From contig NZ_OY762015.1 of NCBI RefSeq assembly GCF_963665055.1, forward strand, positions 62,001 through 126,000: a stretch of DNA of 64,000 nucleotides, written 5' to 3'. The DNA comes from an uncultured Methanobacterium sp. (lineage in GTDB: Archaea > Methanobacteriota > Methanobacteria > Methanobacteriales > Methanobacteriaceae). The position numbers and the translations under genes were made by a program. Below are positions 9,624-18,216 of this stretch, piece by piece; the first letter of the stretch is position 1, and each line of letters starts with the position of its first letter. Below the pieces are notes generated by a model. That model had not been told where the DNA came from and did not search any database. It saw only the letters and a program-made list of their open reading frames with translations.

Positions 9624-11681
9624 ATGATTATTGATGATTATATAAAAGAAGTAACAAAAGGCATGGGTCCAGATCAGCAGAAGGAAGTTTCTGAAGAACT
9701 TAAAACTCACATCTTAGACAGTGCTGATGCCATAGCCATGGAGAAGAATGTGGAAGTTGATGAGGAAATAATAGCCCAGGCCATATCCCTGATGGGAACC
9801 CCAGAGAAACTGGCTAAAATGTACCCCAAACTGGACCACGCCTGGAAACTGGATGAAATAGTTGAAAGTGACATGTGTGCCAAGTGCGGTACCTGTGCAG
9901 TGATCTGTCCCAACAACATCTTATCCTTCGATGGGAAACCTGAATTAACCGAAGAATGCCTCAGAAACGGTCATGGAATGTGTTTCGAGGTCTGTCCACG
10001 AGTTTCATCCGGAAAATACCAGATAAAAATCAGGGAGAAATTCACCGAAGAAATGTACTACGGAAGGGGATCTTCCAGTGGACAGGATGGTGGAGCAGTC
10101 ACCACCTTCTTAAAACATCTACTGGAAAACGATAAAATCGACGGGGCAATAGTTGTGGGTGATGAGTACTGGAAACCAGTTTCACTCATAGTACAAAATG
10201 CAGAAGATCTCCTGAAAACATCCAAGTCCAAATACACCATATCCACCCTGGAAGCACTGAAAACTGCAGGAGACATGGGACTGGAAAGAGTGACCATAGT
10301 AGCCCTACCCTGCCAGATAAACGGCCTCAGGAAACTCCAGTACTTCCCATACCTGGCAAAACATGAGGAAGAACTGGGAAGAACCGGTAAACCAGTTAAA
10401 CTCCCCAAGATCGAGTACCTCATAGGCCTTTTCTGCACAGAAAAATTTGATTACGGAAATATGAGACAGATCCTGGAAGATAACCAGATAAAAATGGAAG
10501 ATGTTGAAAAATTCAACGTTAAAAAGGGAAAACTATTGGTGCAGGTGGATGGAGAGGAGAAGAAAATAGATCTGGATAAGATAGAACTGTGTGCAGGTTG
10601 CAAGATGTGCCGGGACTTTGACGCCGAGATGGCTGATGTTTCCATTGGATCAGTGGGAAGTCCCATGGGTTACTCCACCATCATCATCCGAACACCAAAA
10701 GGTCAGGAGATTAAAGAGGCCCTGGAACTGGAAGAAGGTGTCAAACCTGAAGAGATTGAGAGACTTCGCCAGTTCAAGCTTAAAAGGTTCCTGAAGGAAC
10801 TGGAAAGAAGAAAAGAAAATGAAGAGTTCATATCCTTTTACTGGGCCTCGGATTATGCTGGTGTTGCCAGTAGAGCAGATGGCACCTACTTTATTAGGAT
10901 ACGGGCCAAACCAGCAGGCTGGTATGAAACAGAGGAAATCAAGGAAATTCTTGACGTGGCCGAAGAATTTAATGCCCGGATAAAGATGACTAACAGGGGA
11001 GCATACGAACTTCACGATATAACTGGCTTTGATGTGGAGGAAGTCGTAACCAGACTCAATGAACTGGATCTAGTAACCGGTTCCGAGGGCCCACTGGTCA
11101 GGGCAACACTGGCCTGTCCAGGTAAGGAAAACTGTGGCAGTGGACTCATAGACACCACCACGATATGTAAAACCATTGAAGAACGTTTCATGGAAAAACC
11201 AACACCCTACAAGTTCAAAATAGCAGTCAGTGGCTGTCCCAATAAGTGCATGAGGCCGCAGATACACGATGCAGGTATAGCTGGTATAAAGTACCCCCAG
11301 ACCAACGAAGATAAGTGTAATGGTTGTGGAAGATGCTCAGAGGTCTGCAAGGTGGAAGCCATTAACATAAGAGGCGAAACATCCTATACAAACTACGATA
11401 TATGTGTAGGATGTGGGAAGTGCATGACTGCCTGCCCCCACAGTGCAAGGGAAACCAAAGAAGAAGGTTTAATGCTCTACATAGGTGGTAAAGCTGGCAG
11501 GGAACTGGTAGAAGGATTCAGTACCAAGGTTGAAACAGTTGATGAAGTAACCGATTACATAGACAGTGTACTCCGGGTTTACAACAAGTATGCAGATAAA
11601 CCACAAAGAGAACGCCTGGCATCAACCATAAAACGTATTGGGCAGACTAAGTTTATTAATGAGGTTAAAGACGGTATTTAA
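9624..11681 (+). CDS. fsr: F420-dependent sulfite reductase (Fsr) with N-terminal HAAS-like domain
   Basis: 685-residue cytoplasmic flavo-Fe-S-siroheme enzyme expected to reduce sulfite to sulfide with F420H2, protecting methanogenesis from sulfite and supplying sulfur. Domains in order: HAAS-like helical domain 1-70 (ending GTPEKLAKMY); ferredoxin domain with C85, C88, C91, C95; an FrhB/FpoF-like F420H2 dehydrogenase domain to about 390; and a sulfite/nitrite reductase domain. The siroheme-[4Fe4S] ligands are C498-x5-C504 and C538-x3-C542. Inserted ferredoxin clusters are at C565/568/571/575 and C594/597/600/604. Fsr as I know it starts near the first ferredoxin cluster, so the leading 70 residues are extra. 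It is cotranscribed with the PadR gene. A decayed copy of its 3' end lies at 14.4-14.6 kb. Confidence 0.88.
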   Translation: MIIDDYIKEVTKGMGPDQQKEVSEELKTHILDSADAIAMEKNVEVDEEIIAQAISLMGTPEKLAKMYPKLDHAWKLDEIVESDMCAKCGTCAVICPNNILSFDGKPELTEECLRNGHGMCFEVCPRVSSGKYQIKIREKFTEEMYYGRGSSSGQDGGAVTTFLKHLLENDKIDGAIVVGDEYWKPVSLIVQNAEDLLKTSKSKYTISTLEALKTAGDMGLERVTIVALPCQINGLRKLQYFPYLAKHEEELGRTGKPVKLPKIEYLIGLFCTEKFDYGNMRQILEDNQIKMEDVEKFNVKKGKLLVQVDGEEKKIDLDKIELCAGCKMCRDFDAEMADVSIGSVGSPMGYSTIIIRTPKGQEIKEALELEEGVKPEEIERLRQFKLKRFLKELERRKENEEFISFYWASDYAGVASRADGTYFIRIRAKPAGWYETEEIKEILDVAEEFNARIKMTNRGAYELHDITGFDVEEVVTRLNELDLVTGSEGPLVRATLACPGKENCGSGLIDTTTICKTIEERFMEKPTPYKFKIAVSGCPNKCMRPQIHDAGIAGIKYPQTNEDKCNGCGRCSEVCKVEAINIRGETSYTNYDICVGCGKCMTACPHSARETKEEGLMLYIGGKAGRELVEGFSTKVETVDEVTDYIDSVLRVYNKYADKPQRERLASTIKRIGQTKFINEVKDGI

Positions 11682-11694
11682 TAAAAAAAGGTTA

Positions 11695-11717
11695 ATTATC
11701 CCCCTCTGGGGGATAAT
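11695..11717 (+). terminator. Strong hairpin between convergent genes
   Basis: Perfect 10-bp stem ATTATCCCCC / GGGGGATAAT with a TCT loop, 14 bases after the fsr stop. It is followed by a short direct repeat of AAGTTAACTAATT words to about 11775. It probably ends or protects the fsr transcript; being symmetric, it could also serve the opposing ABC operon. Confidence 0.5.
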
Positions 11718-11769
11718 CAGCTCTTCAAGAGTTAACTAATTCTTCAGAAGTTAACTAATTTTTAATAAG

Positions 11770-12429
11770 TTAACTACTATTACCAATCTTCCCATCTTTC
11801 ATCTTGACAGTTTTATGGGCGTATTCTGCAGCCATGGGATCGTGAGTGACTATAATAATACTCATCCCTTCCTGGTTTAACTCGGTTAACAGATCCATGA
11901 TCATCCGGCTGTTTGTGGTGTCCAGTTCACCTGTTGGTTCATCAGCAAGGATTAGAACCGGGTCGTTGGCCAGGGCTCTGGCAATAGCTACTCGTTGTTC
12001 TTCTCCCCCGGATAACTGGGTTGGAAGTCGATCATATTTTCCTTCTAATCCCACTCGATCCAGTATTTTCCGGGCTTTTTCCTGGTCTGGTTTTATCATG
12101 GGAAGCATTACATTCTCTTGTGCGGTTAACTGGGAAAGTAAGTTAAAACGCTGGAAGATAAATCCTATTTTGGTTCTTCTCAGTTTGGCCTGCTGTTTTC
12201 CTGAAAGTTCTTTGATGTTTTCACCTTTAAGGATAACATCTCCCTTTGTGGGTTGATCAAGTATGCCAGCCAGGTGCAGAAGGGTTGATTTCCCGGACCC
12301 TGAAGGTCCCATCACTGCTATAAATGCACCATCTTCTACCTTGAAGTTAATTCCTTGAATAGCATTGATTTTTTCCGCACCCATCTGGTATGTTTTCCAT
12401 ACTTCTTTAATTTCCAGTATATCAGTCAT
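11770..12429 (-). CDS. ABC transporter ATP-binding protein (MacB/LolD type)
   Basis: 219-residue ATPase of the MacB/LolD family, which energises FtsX-like permeases in export of peptides, lipoproteins or drugs. Walker A GPSGSGKS at 41-48, Q-loop in FIFQRFNLL, signature LSGGEEQRVAIARAL (E in place of the usual Q), Walker B LILADEPTG and H-loop in IIVTHD are all present. It starts within the 3' end of the permease gene (8-base overlap), with GGAGG upstream of ATG 12429. This is the second gene of a permease-ATPase pair. The substrate cannot be told. Confidence 0.92.
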   Translation of the reverse strand: MTDILEIKEVWKTYQMGAEKINAIQGINFKVEDGAFIAVMGPSGSGKSTLLHLAGILDQPTKGDVILKGENIKELSGKQQAKLRRTKIGFIFQRFNLLSQLTAQENVMLPMIKPDQEKARKILDRVGLEGKYDRLPTQLSGGEEQRVAIARALANDPVLILADEPTGELDTTNSRMIMDLLTELNQEGMSIIIVTHDPMAAEYAHKTVKMKDGKIGNSS

Positions 12430-13501
12430 AACGCAATGCCTCCACTACGTTGAGTCTTGATGCCCTCCATGCTGGGTATAATCCTGCCAGGACACTGAGC
12501 ACTGTTGCTCCACCTACCACAGACAGAACCAGCCAGACCGGTAACATGTACATTATAGTGATGTCTTCCACCCCGAGCTGTGCTCCGTAGAATGTTATAG
12601 CCAGTTGCAGGAGTACTGCAGCTATTATTAAACCAAATATTGATCCAATAAAACCTAAAAGACCTGCTTCCATAAGAATACTTCCCAATACTTCGCGGTT
12701 GGTAAACCCAATGGCCTTTAAAACTCCAATTTCACGTGTTCTTTCGGTCACATTAACCAGCATGATGTTCACAATGCTAATAACTCCCACTATGAGTCCT
12801 ATACTGGCAATTGCCCCTATGAAGAGCATTATACCATTCATTGCATCATCAATTTGTTTGGAGTAGTCAGACTGGGTCATTGCCATGGTCCCTGGGACCT
12901 GACTTTCAACCGTGTTTTTGACGGTATCTGGATCTCCTTTAACACTGGCAGTGACATCGGATACCTTATTATCATTTAAAGGAAGGGCTTTGTCAAGGTC
13001 TATTAATACAAGGCCCTGCATTGTTTTTTGTTTGGTAGTACCGGTTATAGTAAACTCTTTATCATTAATAACGATCTTGCTCCCTATTTTATAATCGAAT
13101 TTATCCACAAGTGTTTGGTCAACCACCACTCCGTTGGTTCCGTTTACCTTGTATTGATCCCAACTAGACACACCCACAACGTATATTGGCGTTCTGTTAA
13201 TTTCTGAGGAGAATGCAGTTTCTTCTTTTATATTATAAAGCTGTGACATGTTTTGGATCTTACTCACAGCTTCTGAATCCAGATAGTATTCTCCCGATGA
13301 ATAAGCCCCACCAGAACTATTGTATATGGTTATATCACCGGCCATAGATTGCATTTTGTCTTTGGTATAGGCTTGCATCCCAGTTCCTGCACCCATGAGA
13401 AGGAGCAGAGTGGCCACTCCAATTATTATGCCCAGCATAGTCAGAGCACTCCTCAACTTCCTTCTTTTCAAATTCTTAAACGATAATCCATATATGCCCA
13501 T
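12422..13501 (-). CDS. ABC transporter permease (MacB/FtsX type)
   Basis: 359-residue FtsX-like permease: one N-terminal membrane helix (about 20-40; LTMLGIIIGVATLLLLMGAG), an extracytoplasmic MacB-core domain (about 45-225), then three membrane helices in the last 140 residues including ERTREIGVLKAIGFTNREV between them. It forms a dimer with the overlapping ATPase gene. Upstream by 115 bases are an HTH gene and a small membrane-protein gene on the same strand, a common arrangement for regulated ABC export modules. Confidence 0.9.
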   Translation of the reverse strand: MGIYGLSFKNLKRRKLRSALTMLGIIIGVATLLLLMGAGTGMQAYTKDKMQSMAGDITIYNSSGGAYSSGEYYLDSEAVSKIQNMSQLYNIKEETAFSSEINRTPIYVVGVSSWDQYKVNGTNGVVVDQTLVDKFDYKIGSKIVINDKEFTITGTTKQKTMQGLVLIDLDKALPLNDNKVSDVTASVKGDPDTVKNTVESQVPGTMAMTQSDYSKQIDDAMNGIMLFIGAIASIGLIVGVISIVNIMLVNVTERTREIGVLKAIGFTNREVLGSILMEAGLLGFIGSIFGLIIAAVLLQLAITFYGAQLGVEDITIMYMLPVWLVLSVVGGATVLSVLAGLYPAWRASRLNVVEALRYD

Positions 13502-13616
13502 TTACTCGCCTCAATTTACTTTTTTTATAATTGTTTCCCCTTATTATTTGTTTTTAAAGCTATTTCCTGATATTTCAAGGTTATTAATCAAACTGGTTTA
13601 TTTCATCACGCAATTA

Positions 13617-13817
13617 TCATATTTCTTCTAGAATAAACACTTCCTCAATACTTTTTCTTTTTAAGGTTTTAGTCACGTTGTATGCTAAGACTAATGATGG
13701 ATTGTACCTTCCCTGCTCCAGAGCAATGATTGTTTGTCGGGTTACATCCACAGCTTCTGCTAACTCTTCCTGAGTCATTTTAAGCTCTTTTCTAAATTTT
13801 TTAATTTGAGTCTTCAT
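13617..13817 (-). CDS. Small Xre/YozG-type HTH transcriptional regulator
   Basis: 66-residue protein consisting of a single helix-turn-helix domain: KKFRKELKMTQEELAEAVDV, then TRQTIIALEQGRYNPSLVLA. Such regulators usually occur next to a small membrane protein and control the pair. Here the membrane-protein gene ends 24 bases upstream on the same strand and the ABC permease follows 115 bases downstream. A perfect palindrome at 14278-14292 ahead of the pair is a candidate binding site. Confidence 0.85.
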   Translation of the reverse strand: MKTQIKKFRKELKMTQEELAEAVDVTRQTIIALEQGRYNPSLVLAYNVTKTLKRKSIEEVFILEEI

Positions 13818-13841
13818 TTTTTCCCACAGTTTAATACGTTT

Positions 13842-14255
13842 TCAACTCCCCCGCTCCAGTTTATATAAGGTCATAACATTTATGATTCCACCTATAAGTG
13901 CTGTAATTATGAATAATATACTTAAATTAGCTTTAATTCCCCTAAAGCTTGAGAATATAATTGACATGATGATCATGGTTATGATCATCCCCCAAGCAGC
14001 ATTTCTCATGGCAATGGCTGAGTGCATCTGTTCTCTTTCATCCAGTGACTTTAAAGATGCGCTCAATGCATCCATAAATAGGAAAAGGAATAATCCTGTA
14101 GCAATTAAATTAATAATTAAATTTTCTGTGAATAGTATTCCAAATAAAAGAACTATTATTGCAACTGTTAAATAAACTGCCCCTTGCCAGGTTATTTGAT
14201 AACCCAAAAAACCCCTATTTTTTCTTTTAAACCATTCTGGTTTTGCAATAACCAT
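13842..14255 (-). CDS. Small membrane protein paired with HTH regulator (DUF2178-like)
   Basis: 137 residues with four hydrophobic segments (about 25-45, 46-65, 85-105 and 110-130) and a central cytosolic loop LKSLDEREQMHSAIAMR, the DERE-type loop typical of DUF2178-like proteins that accompany YozG-type HTH genes. The frame extends to TTG 14270, but AGGTGG at 14265-14260 followed by AAAA places the start at ATG 14255. Function unknown; a role in sensing for the adjacent HTH protein is inference. Confidence 0.6.
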   Translation of the reverse strand: MVIAKPEWFKRKNRGFLGYQITWQGAVYLTVAIIVLLFGILFTENLIINLIATGLFLFLFMDALSASLKSLDEREQMHSAIAMRNAAWGMIITMIIMSIIFSSFRGIKANLSILFIITALIGGIINVMTLYKLERGS

Positions 14256-14277
14256 TTTTCCACCTGTCAAAAATATA

Positions 14278-14318
14278 TTACATTTTATGTAAGAAATATA
14301 TTACATATTATTTAAATG
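14278..14318 (-). promoter_or_regulatory. Promoter and palindromic operator of the membrane protein/HTH pair
   Basis: On the minus strand a TATA-like word (ATTTAAATAA, about 14318-14309) is followed about 25 bases downstream by TTACAT-TTT-ATGTAA (14278-14292), a perfect inverted repeat located at the predicted transcription start. A related word TTACATATT lies between them. Confidence 0.5.
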
Positions 14319-14429
14319 TTTCTATTTTGTGGAAAAATATTACTCAGAATATAACTCATCTTCCCTTAACTGTTTAATCAGTTGAATATTTTGAAAATAA
14401 TTTAAATCACCGAATGGGGGCAGCACAGA

Positions 14430-14623
14430 CTGCATCTTCACTGCCTGAGAAATAATAGAAGAAAGTTTTTTGTTTATGGGTGTGGCAAAACAGGTTGGAA
14501 GTGGTAGAGGGAGTCAGTATAAATAAACACATTAAATGAGGTAACTGATTGCATGTGCAGTTTACTGAGAGTTTACAACAAGTACGCAGATAAACCACAA
14601 AAAAGAAGATTGGTCACTTCCTG
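14430..14623 (+). pseudogene. Decayed 3' end of a second fsr gene
   Basis: The plus strand matches the 3' end of fsr base for base in places. 14571-14600 equals fsr 11578-11607 with one change, and GTAACTGATTGCAT, GTGGTAGAGGGAGTCAGTA and TTTATGGGTGTGGCAAAAC align to fsr from about 11475 onward. Stops and gaps break every frame, and similarity ends near 14623 with KRRL-type codons followed by TGA. Only the last ferredoxin segment and C-terminal tail are represented. It ends about 35 bases before the integrase remnant. Confidence 0.75.
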
Positions 14624-14656
14624 ATCTAATAATAAAATAATATGTAAATATTTTAA

Positions 14657-14908
14657 TTAAAAATCTAATGAACTAGTTAAGTATTTGATAGTCAAGTAAC
14701 TTTTTCGGAGGTCATCGGGGTCAGCTAGGAAGCATGCATCCCGAACTCTATCCTTAAGTTTATGTCCCATCATGTGCTCCCTGATTTCCTCTGCCATTCC
14801 TGCGTTTATTAGTTGGGTGTTGAAGAATTTCCTGAGAATGTGGCTGGTTGCTTTGTTGAAGCCATCCTCATTTGGTTCCCAGTTATTTAATGAGTTAATG
14901 AAGAGCAT
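14657..14908 (-). pseudogene. C-terminal fragment of a tyrosine recombinase/integrase, inactive
   Basis: 83 codons resembling the end of an archaeal phage-type integrase: HILRKFFNTQLINAG (the H-x-x-R box) and EHMMGHKLKDRVRDA followed by CFLADPDDLRKSYL. The N-terminal DNA-binding domain and first catalytic Arg are missing. The residue in the position of the nucleophilic tyrosine (ten after the GH histidine) is Cys, encoded TGC; at least four other remnants in the window keep TAC at this position. It cannot be an active recombinase. Copies of the same 3' end recur through the next 22 kb. Confidence 0.7.
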
Positions 14909-15022
14909 TTGAAAGTAAAAAAAATATAAAATAAGATTGGATACCTTGGAAACTGGTATCTTGCCTCAATACCAATAGAAGTTTGATAAAAATATTTTCC
15001 CAATTTTTTTTTATTAATTTTT

Positions 15023-15484
15023 CTATATTTTTCCATGTCTTTTCATTTGCATAAGTGTTGGAACATACATAATTACAAATCCAAGGATCATGGATAATAT
15101 AATGTCTGTTGTGCTTAGTATTCCAGATATTATAAAGTTATAGTAGATGAAAACTGTTACAGGTGCGTATATTGCACTTGCAGTTACTACCCCTGGAGAA
15201 TATTCACCATACCGTAGGGTATAGTATGCATGCATTAAAAAATTTGTAAATATCCATGCAGCAGTGGCTAATCCTATCACCATAGTCCATTCATTGGTAT
15301 AAAAGATGGCAAGAGATACTGAAATTAGAACATACGCCATGAGAATAATATTTCCAACGAAGAACTCTTTATAGTTTTTAGGTTGTCCATAATACTTTAT
15401 AGCGAAAGGCATGAATCTTGGGGCTTCTTCAATAATATGGATAAAATAAGCTATTGGTACAAGCCATAAAATATTTAAATCCAT
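15023..15484 (-). CDS. HXXEE domain membrane protein (copy 1)
   Basis: 153 residues with the motif H16-I-I-E19-E20 inside the first hydrophobic helix and four or five membrane segments in all (FIHIIEE..., VGNIILMAYVLISVSLAIF, MVIGLATAAWIFTNFL, VFIYYNFIISGIL, MILGFVIMYVPTL). The HXXEE family has no known function; the polar HxxEE set in a membrane helix suggests metal binding. A strong AAGGAGG site precedes ATG 15484. A close paralogue of identical length lies at 36720-37181 on the other strand. Confidence 0.7.
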   Translation of the reverse strand: MDLNILWLVPIAYFIHIIEEAPRFMPFAIKYYGQPKNYKEFFVGNIILMAYVLISVSLAIFYTNEWTMVIGLATAAWIFTNFLMHAYYTLRYGEYSPGVVTASAIYAPVTVFIYYNFIISGILSTTDIILSMILGFVIMYVPTLMQMKRHGKI

Positions 15485-15873
15485 TTTTATTAATCCTCCT
15501 TTTAAAATTAATTATGTTTTTTTAAAATTTAGAGTAATAAATAACTATTTACTATAAAATAGAATAAAATTAATAATAATAGAATATTTACTCATATTTA
15601 ACAAAATTCCTAAAAATAAAATTTTGCCAATCAATTTAACTCCCCTCTTTGATAGTTACTTGCAATAAGAGCTACTAAATAATCAAAAAAAATAAGCCCC
15701 ACTAGACCTCACCCTTCAATTCTTTTAACTCTTATTTCATCCCTGCTACAAGTTATTGCAGTTCTCTGATTTCATCCATGAATAATATAACTGGAGTTCT
15801 ATTAATGGACAAATATTTTTCAATAAAAAGTGTAATATGCTCTTATTTAAGAGCAGATTCTTAAACTGGTTTT
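15485..15873. other. Spacer without recognisable gene
   Basis: AT-rich. The first 15 bases carry the ribosome binding site of the HXXEE gene. The stretch 15683-15760 (AAAAAATAAGCCCC..., then CTCACCCTTCAATTC) resembles sequence at 29088-29125 ahead of an integrase remnant, so it may be a further worn piece of that repeat. No coding frame is supported. Confidence 0.35.
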
Positions 15874-16359
15874 TTAACAGCCAAAAGCAACAAATTCGCC
15901 TGTTTTGGCATTAATTGATGCAATACTAACTTTTTTTCCATATTGATTGAAAATAGGCACATCCCATAATTCATATCCATTACCTGAGACATAGAATGGT
16001 TCCCCAACACTATAACCTGCAGCTGCCATATTTTGGGCAATTTGTTTTGCTTGTTCTGCAGTTATACTCTGTGATTGACTGTTAGAATTGGATTCACTAG
16101 GATTATTTGAAGAATCAGATGCCTGATCACTATTTGAACTTGGTGTTGTTTTGTCTGAAGTTGAGGGTGAAGTTGATGTATTTTCAGTACTATCTGTTGA
16201 ATTTGTAACATTAGACGTGTTTTGCTGTAAAGAAGTATTGTTTTGAGTGCTATTATTAGTGTTATTTTTATTTCCTAGTTGTGTGTAACCATAAACTGAA
16301 ACAATCGCCACTAAAACTATTAAAATCGCTATTATAATTAAAATATATTTTCTTTCCAA
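15874..16359 (-). CDS. Membrane-anchored protein with Ser/Thr/Asn-rich linker and PepSY-like domain
   Basis: 161 residues. An N-terminal membrane anchor (about 5-27, IIIAILIVLVAIVSVYGY) is followed by a roughly 65-residue low-complexity linker of S, T, N and Q with many N-x-S/T glycosylation sequons. A C-terminal domain of about 60 residues (SITAEQAKQIAQNM ... YELWDVPIF ... ASINAKTGEFVAF) looks like PepSY. It is therefore probably displayed on the cell surface; PepSY domains are thought to inhibit proteases or bind peptides. The frame extends to GTG 16371, but GGTGGGTGG precedes TTG 16359 at better spacing. Confidence 0.6.
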   Translation of the reverse strand: MERKYILIIIAILIVLVAIVSVYGYTQLGNKNNTNNSTQNNTSLQQNTSNVTNSTDSTENTSTSPSTSDKTTPSSNSDQASDSSNNPSESNSNSQSQSITAEQAKQIAQNMAAAGYSVGEPFYVSGNGYELWDVPIFNQYGKKVSIASINAKTGEFVAFGC

Positions 16360-16371
16360 TATTCCACCCAC

Positions 16372-16740
16372 CTATTTGATGCATGTAATGTAAACTCTTA
16401 TTAAAATATATCAAAGTAATATAAAAACTTAATTTATTAATGTTCTAAAAAATTCAAAAAAATAACCCTTAAAATTCACTATTTAATTTAACACTTATCA
16501 TTTGCAACAAAATTAGACAGCCGATTATTCTGTCTTTGCAGATGCATCTTACCATTGAATAAATAGAGTTATAATGGAATTCACCGGACATCAATTGAAG
16601 ATTTGTATCCCTAATTTATATTAGAAATTTAATCAACTTACAATATTAATAAATAGAATAATCATAGTAATCTAAAATTATCGTTATTATTCAATTAATT
16701 TCACATTAAAACTGATAAATTATGATGGGGGAGTAATCAA
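16372..16740. other. Spacer without recognisable gene
   Basis: AT-rich, between the divergent PepSY-like and DUF5518 genes. It should hold both promoters (for example TTTATATTAG near 16616 on the plus strand). GGGGGAG at 16729-16735 precedes ATG 16741. Nothing else stands out. Confidence 0.3.
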
Positions 16741-17586
16741 ATGGAAAATATTAATTGGAAAGCAATAATGGCGGGTTCTGCTACAGCAATAGTGATAGGT
16801 ATTTTATCTTCGTTTTTATTGATCTTTTCTCCGGTTTATTCTTATGGAATATATGTTGGATTCATAATCGGTGCTCTATTAACCGGTTATATGGTCGGAG
16901 GAACATATGTGGAAGGAGCAAAACACGGGATATTGATGGGCATCATCACTGCCATAATATTATGGGCTGTTTCAATTATTTATGGTTTAATTTTTCCCCC
17001 TGAGGCTTCATCAAGTGCAGTAATTATCGCAGGGATGTATGCACTCATTATTACATTAATCGTGTGTTCCCTTGTGGGTTCAATTTTTGGAGGCATTGGT
17101 GCAAAAATAAGATTGGCAGTTATTGTTGGATTTGTGGTTACATTTTTAATAGCTTTATTTACTGGACTGTATTTACCAAAAATGGGTTTAATAGCACCAG
17201 TAATTGGTGCATTCATCGCTGTTTATCTTGTGGAATCGAGTTATACTAATGGAATCTTGTACGGAGGAGTACCAACAAGCATAGCTGGACTTACATCCAT
17301 TCCAATTGTCGTTTTTTTATCACCAAATCCAATAAACATCCAAATAGCTGGTTATAACATAACAGGGTCTATAGTCTCTTTTTTATATATCGGAGGAGCA
17401 GTTTCAGGTTTAATACTCTTTTGGTTCATTGGCTTAATCAGTGGAATAATCGCAGTAGCAATCAGAAAAAAGACCAATAACAAATTGGCATATGCACTAA
17501 TAGCAATTGTTGGAATTATTATTGTGTTTATTTTATCAAATGTAATTCATGTTGGTGCGGTTCTAAGTACTTTCGGGCCCGCTTAA
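16741..17586 (+). CDS. DUF5518-like multi-pass membrane protein
   Basis: 281 very hydrophobic residues, about eight membrane segments. The N-terminal half contains GYMVGGTYVEGAKHGILMG, typical of the DUF5518 family found widely in Methanobacteriales. The second half (from about residue 120) looks like a diverged internal repeat: LIAPVIGAFIAVYLVESSYTNG again pairs a glycine-rich helix with a Y-x-NG loop. No function is known. A truncated duplicate of its first 370 bases follows 145 bases downstream, including the same leader sequence AGTAATCAAAATGG. Confidence 0.65.
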   Translation: MENINWKAIMAGSATAIVIGILSSFLLIFSPVYSYGIYVGFIIGALLTGYMVGGTYVEGAKHGILMGIITAIILWAVSIIYGLIFPPEASSSAVIIAGMYALIITLIVCSLVGSIFGGIGAKIRLAVIVGFVVTFLIALFTGLYLPKMGLIAPVIGAFIAVYLVESSYTNGILYGGVPTSIAGLTSIPIVVFLSPNPINIQIAGYNITGSIVSFLYIGGAVSGLILFWFIGLISGIIAVAIRKKTNNKLAYALIAIVGIIIVFILSNVIHVGAVLSTFGPA

Positions 17587-17730
17587 CATAGTTTTTAGGA
17601 AATATGAGTATTATAATGTGTTACTGCGATATTTGTAGCGTTAGACAATAAATTTTTATAAATACAATATTAGATTCATTTGAAATTAAAAAATACCAAC
17701 TCAATTAAAAAGTTGTAGAGAGTAATCAAA

Positions 17731-18101
17731 ATGGAAAATATTAACTGGAAAGCAGTAATGGCAAGTTCTGCTACAGCAATAGTACTAAATGTTTTATCTT
17801 CGTTTTTATTGATGTTATCCCCGATTTATTCTTATGGAATATACCTTGGATTCATAATCGTGCTCTGGTAACCGGTTACATGGTCGGAGGAACTTATGTG
17901 GAAGGAGCAAAACATGGGATATTGATGGGCATCATCACTGCCATAACATTAGCGGTAGTTTCAATAATATATGGTTCAATTTTTCCCCCTGAGGCTTCAT
18001 CAGGCGCAGTTATTATCGCAGGGATGTATGCGCTCATTATTACATTAATCGTGTGTTCCATTGTGGGCTCAATTTTTGGAGGCATCGGTGCAGAAATATA
18101 A
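17731..18101 (+). pseudogene. Truncated, frameshifted duplicate of the DUF5518-like gene
   Basis: Starting at ATG 17731 the DNA copies the upstream gene closely. In ATAATCGGTGCTC one G is lost (ATAATCGTGCTC, about 17857-17862), so frame 1 stops at 17869-17871 after 46 codons. The original frame resumes at 17880 (MVGGTYVEGAKHGILMG...) for 73 codons. An insertion near 18095 (GCAGAAATATAAG against GCAAAAATAAG) creates a TAA, and similarity ends there. It is a tandem duplication of the 5' half that has already decayed. Confidence 0.85.
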
Positions 18102-18216
18102 GATTAACAAAATTAAGGGTAACGTTGTCATCAAATTAACAGATGATTAAAAGTTATTATTAGAAAAGCTGTTGAATGAAAAAAATGGTTGATTTTATCG
18201 ACTTATGGTGAAGGGA

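Noticed and set aside
14657..14908. Functional integrase gene
   Set aside because: The first catalytic half is absent and the nucleophile position is Cys.
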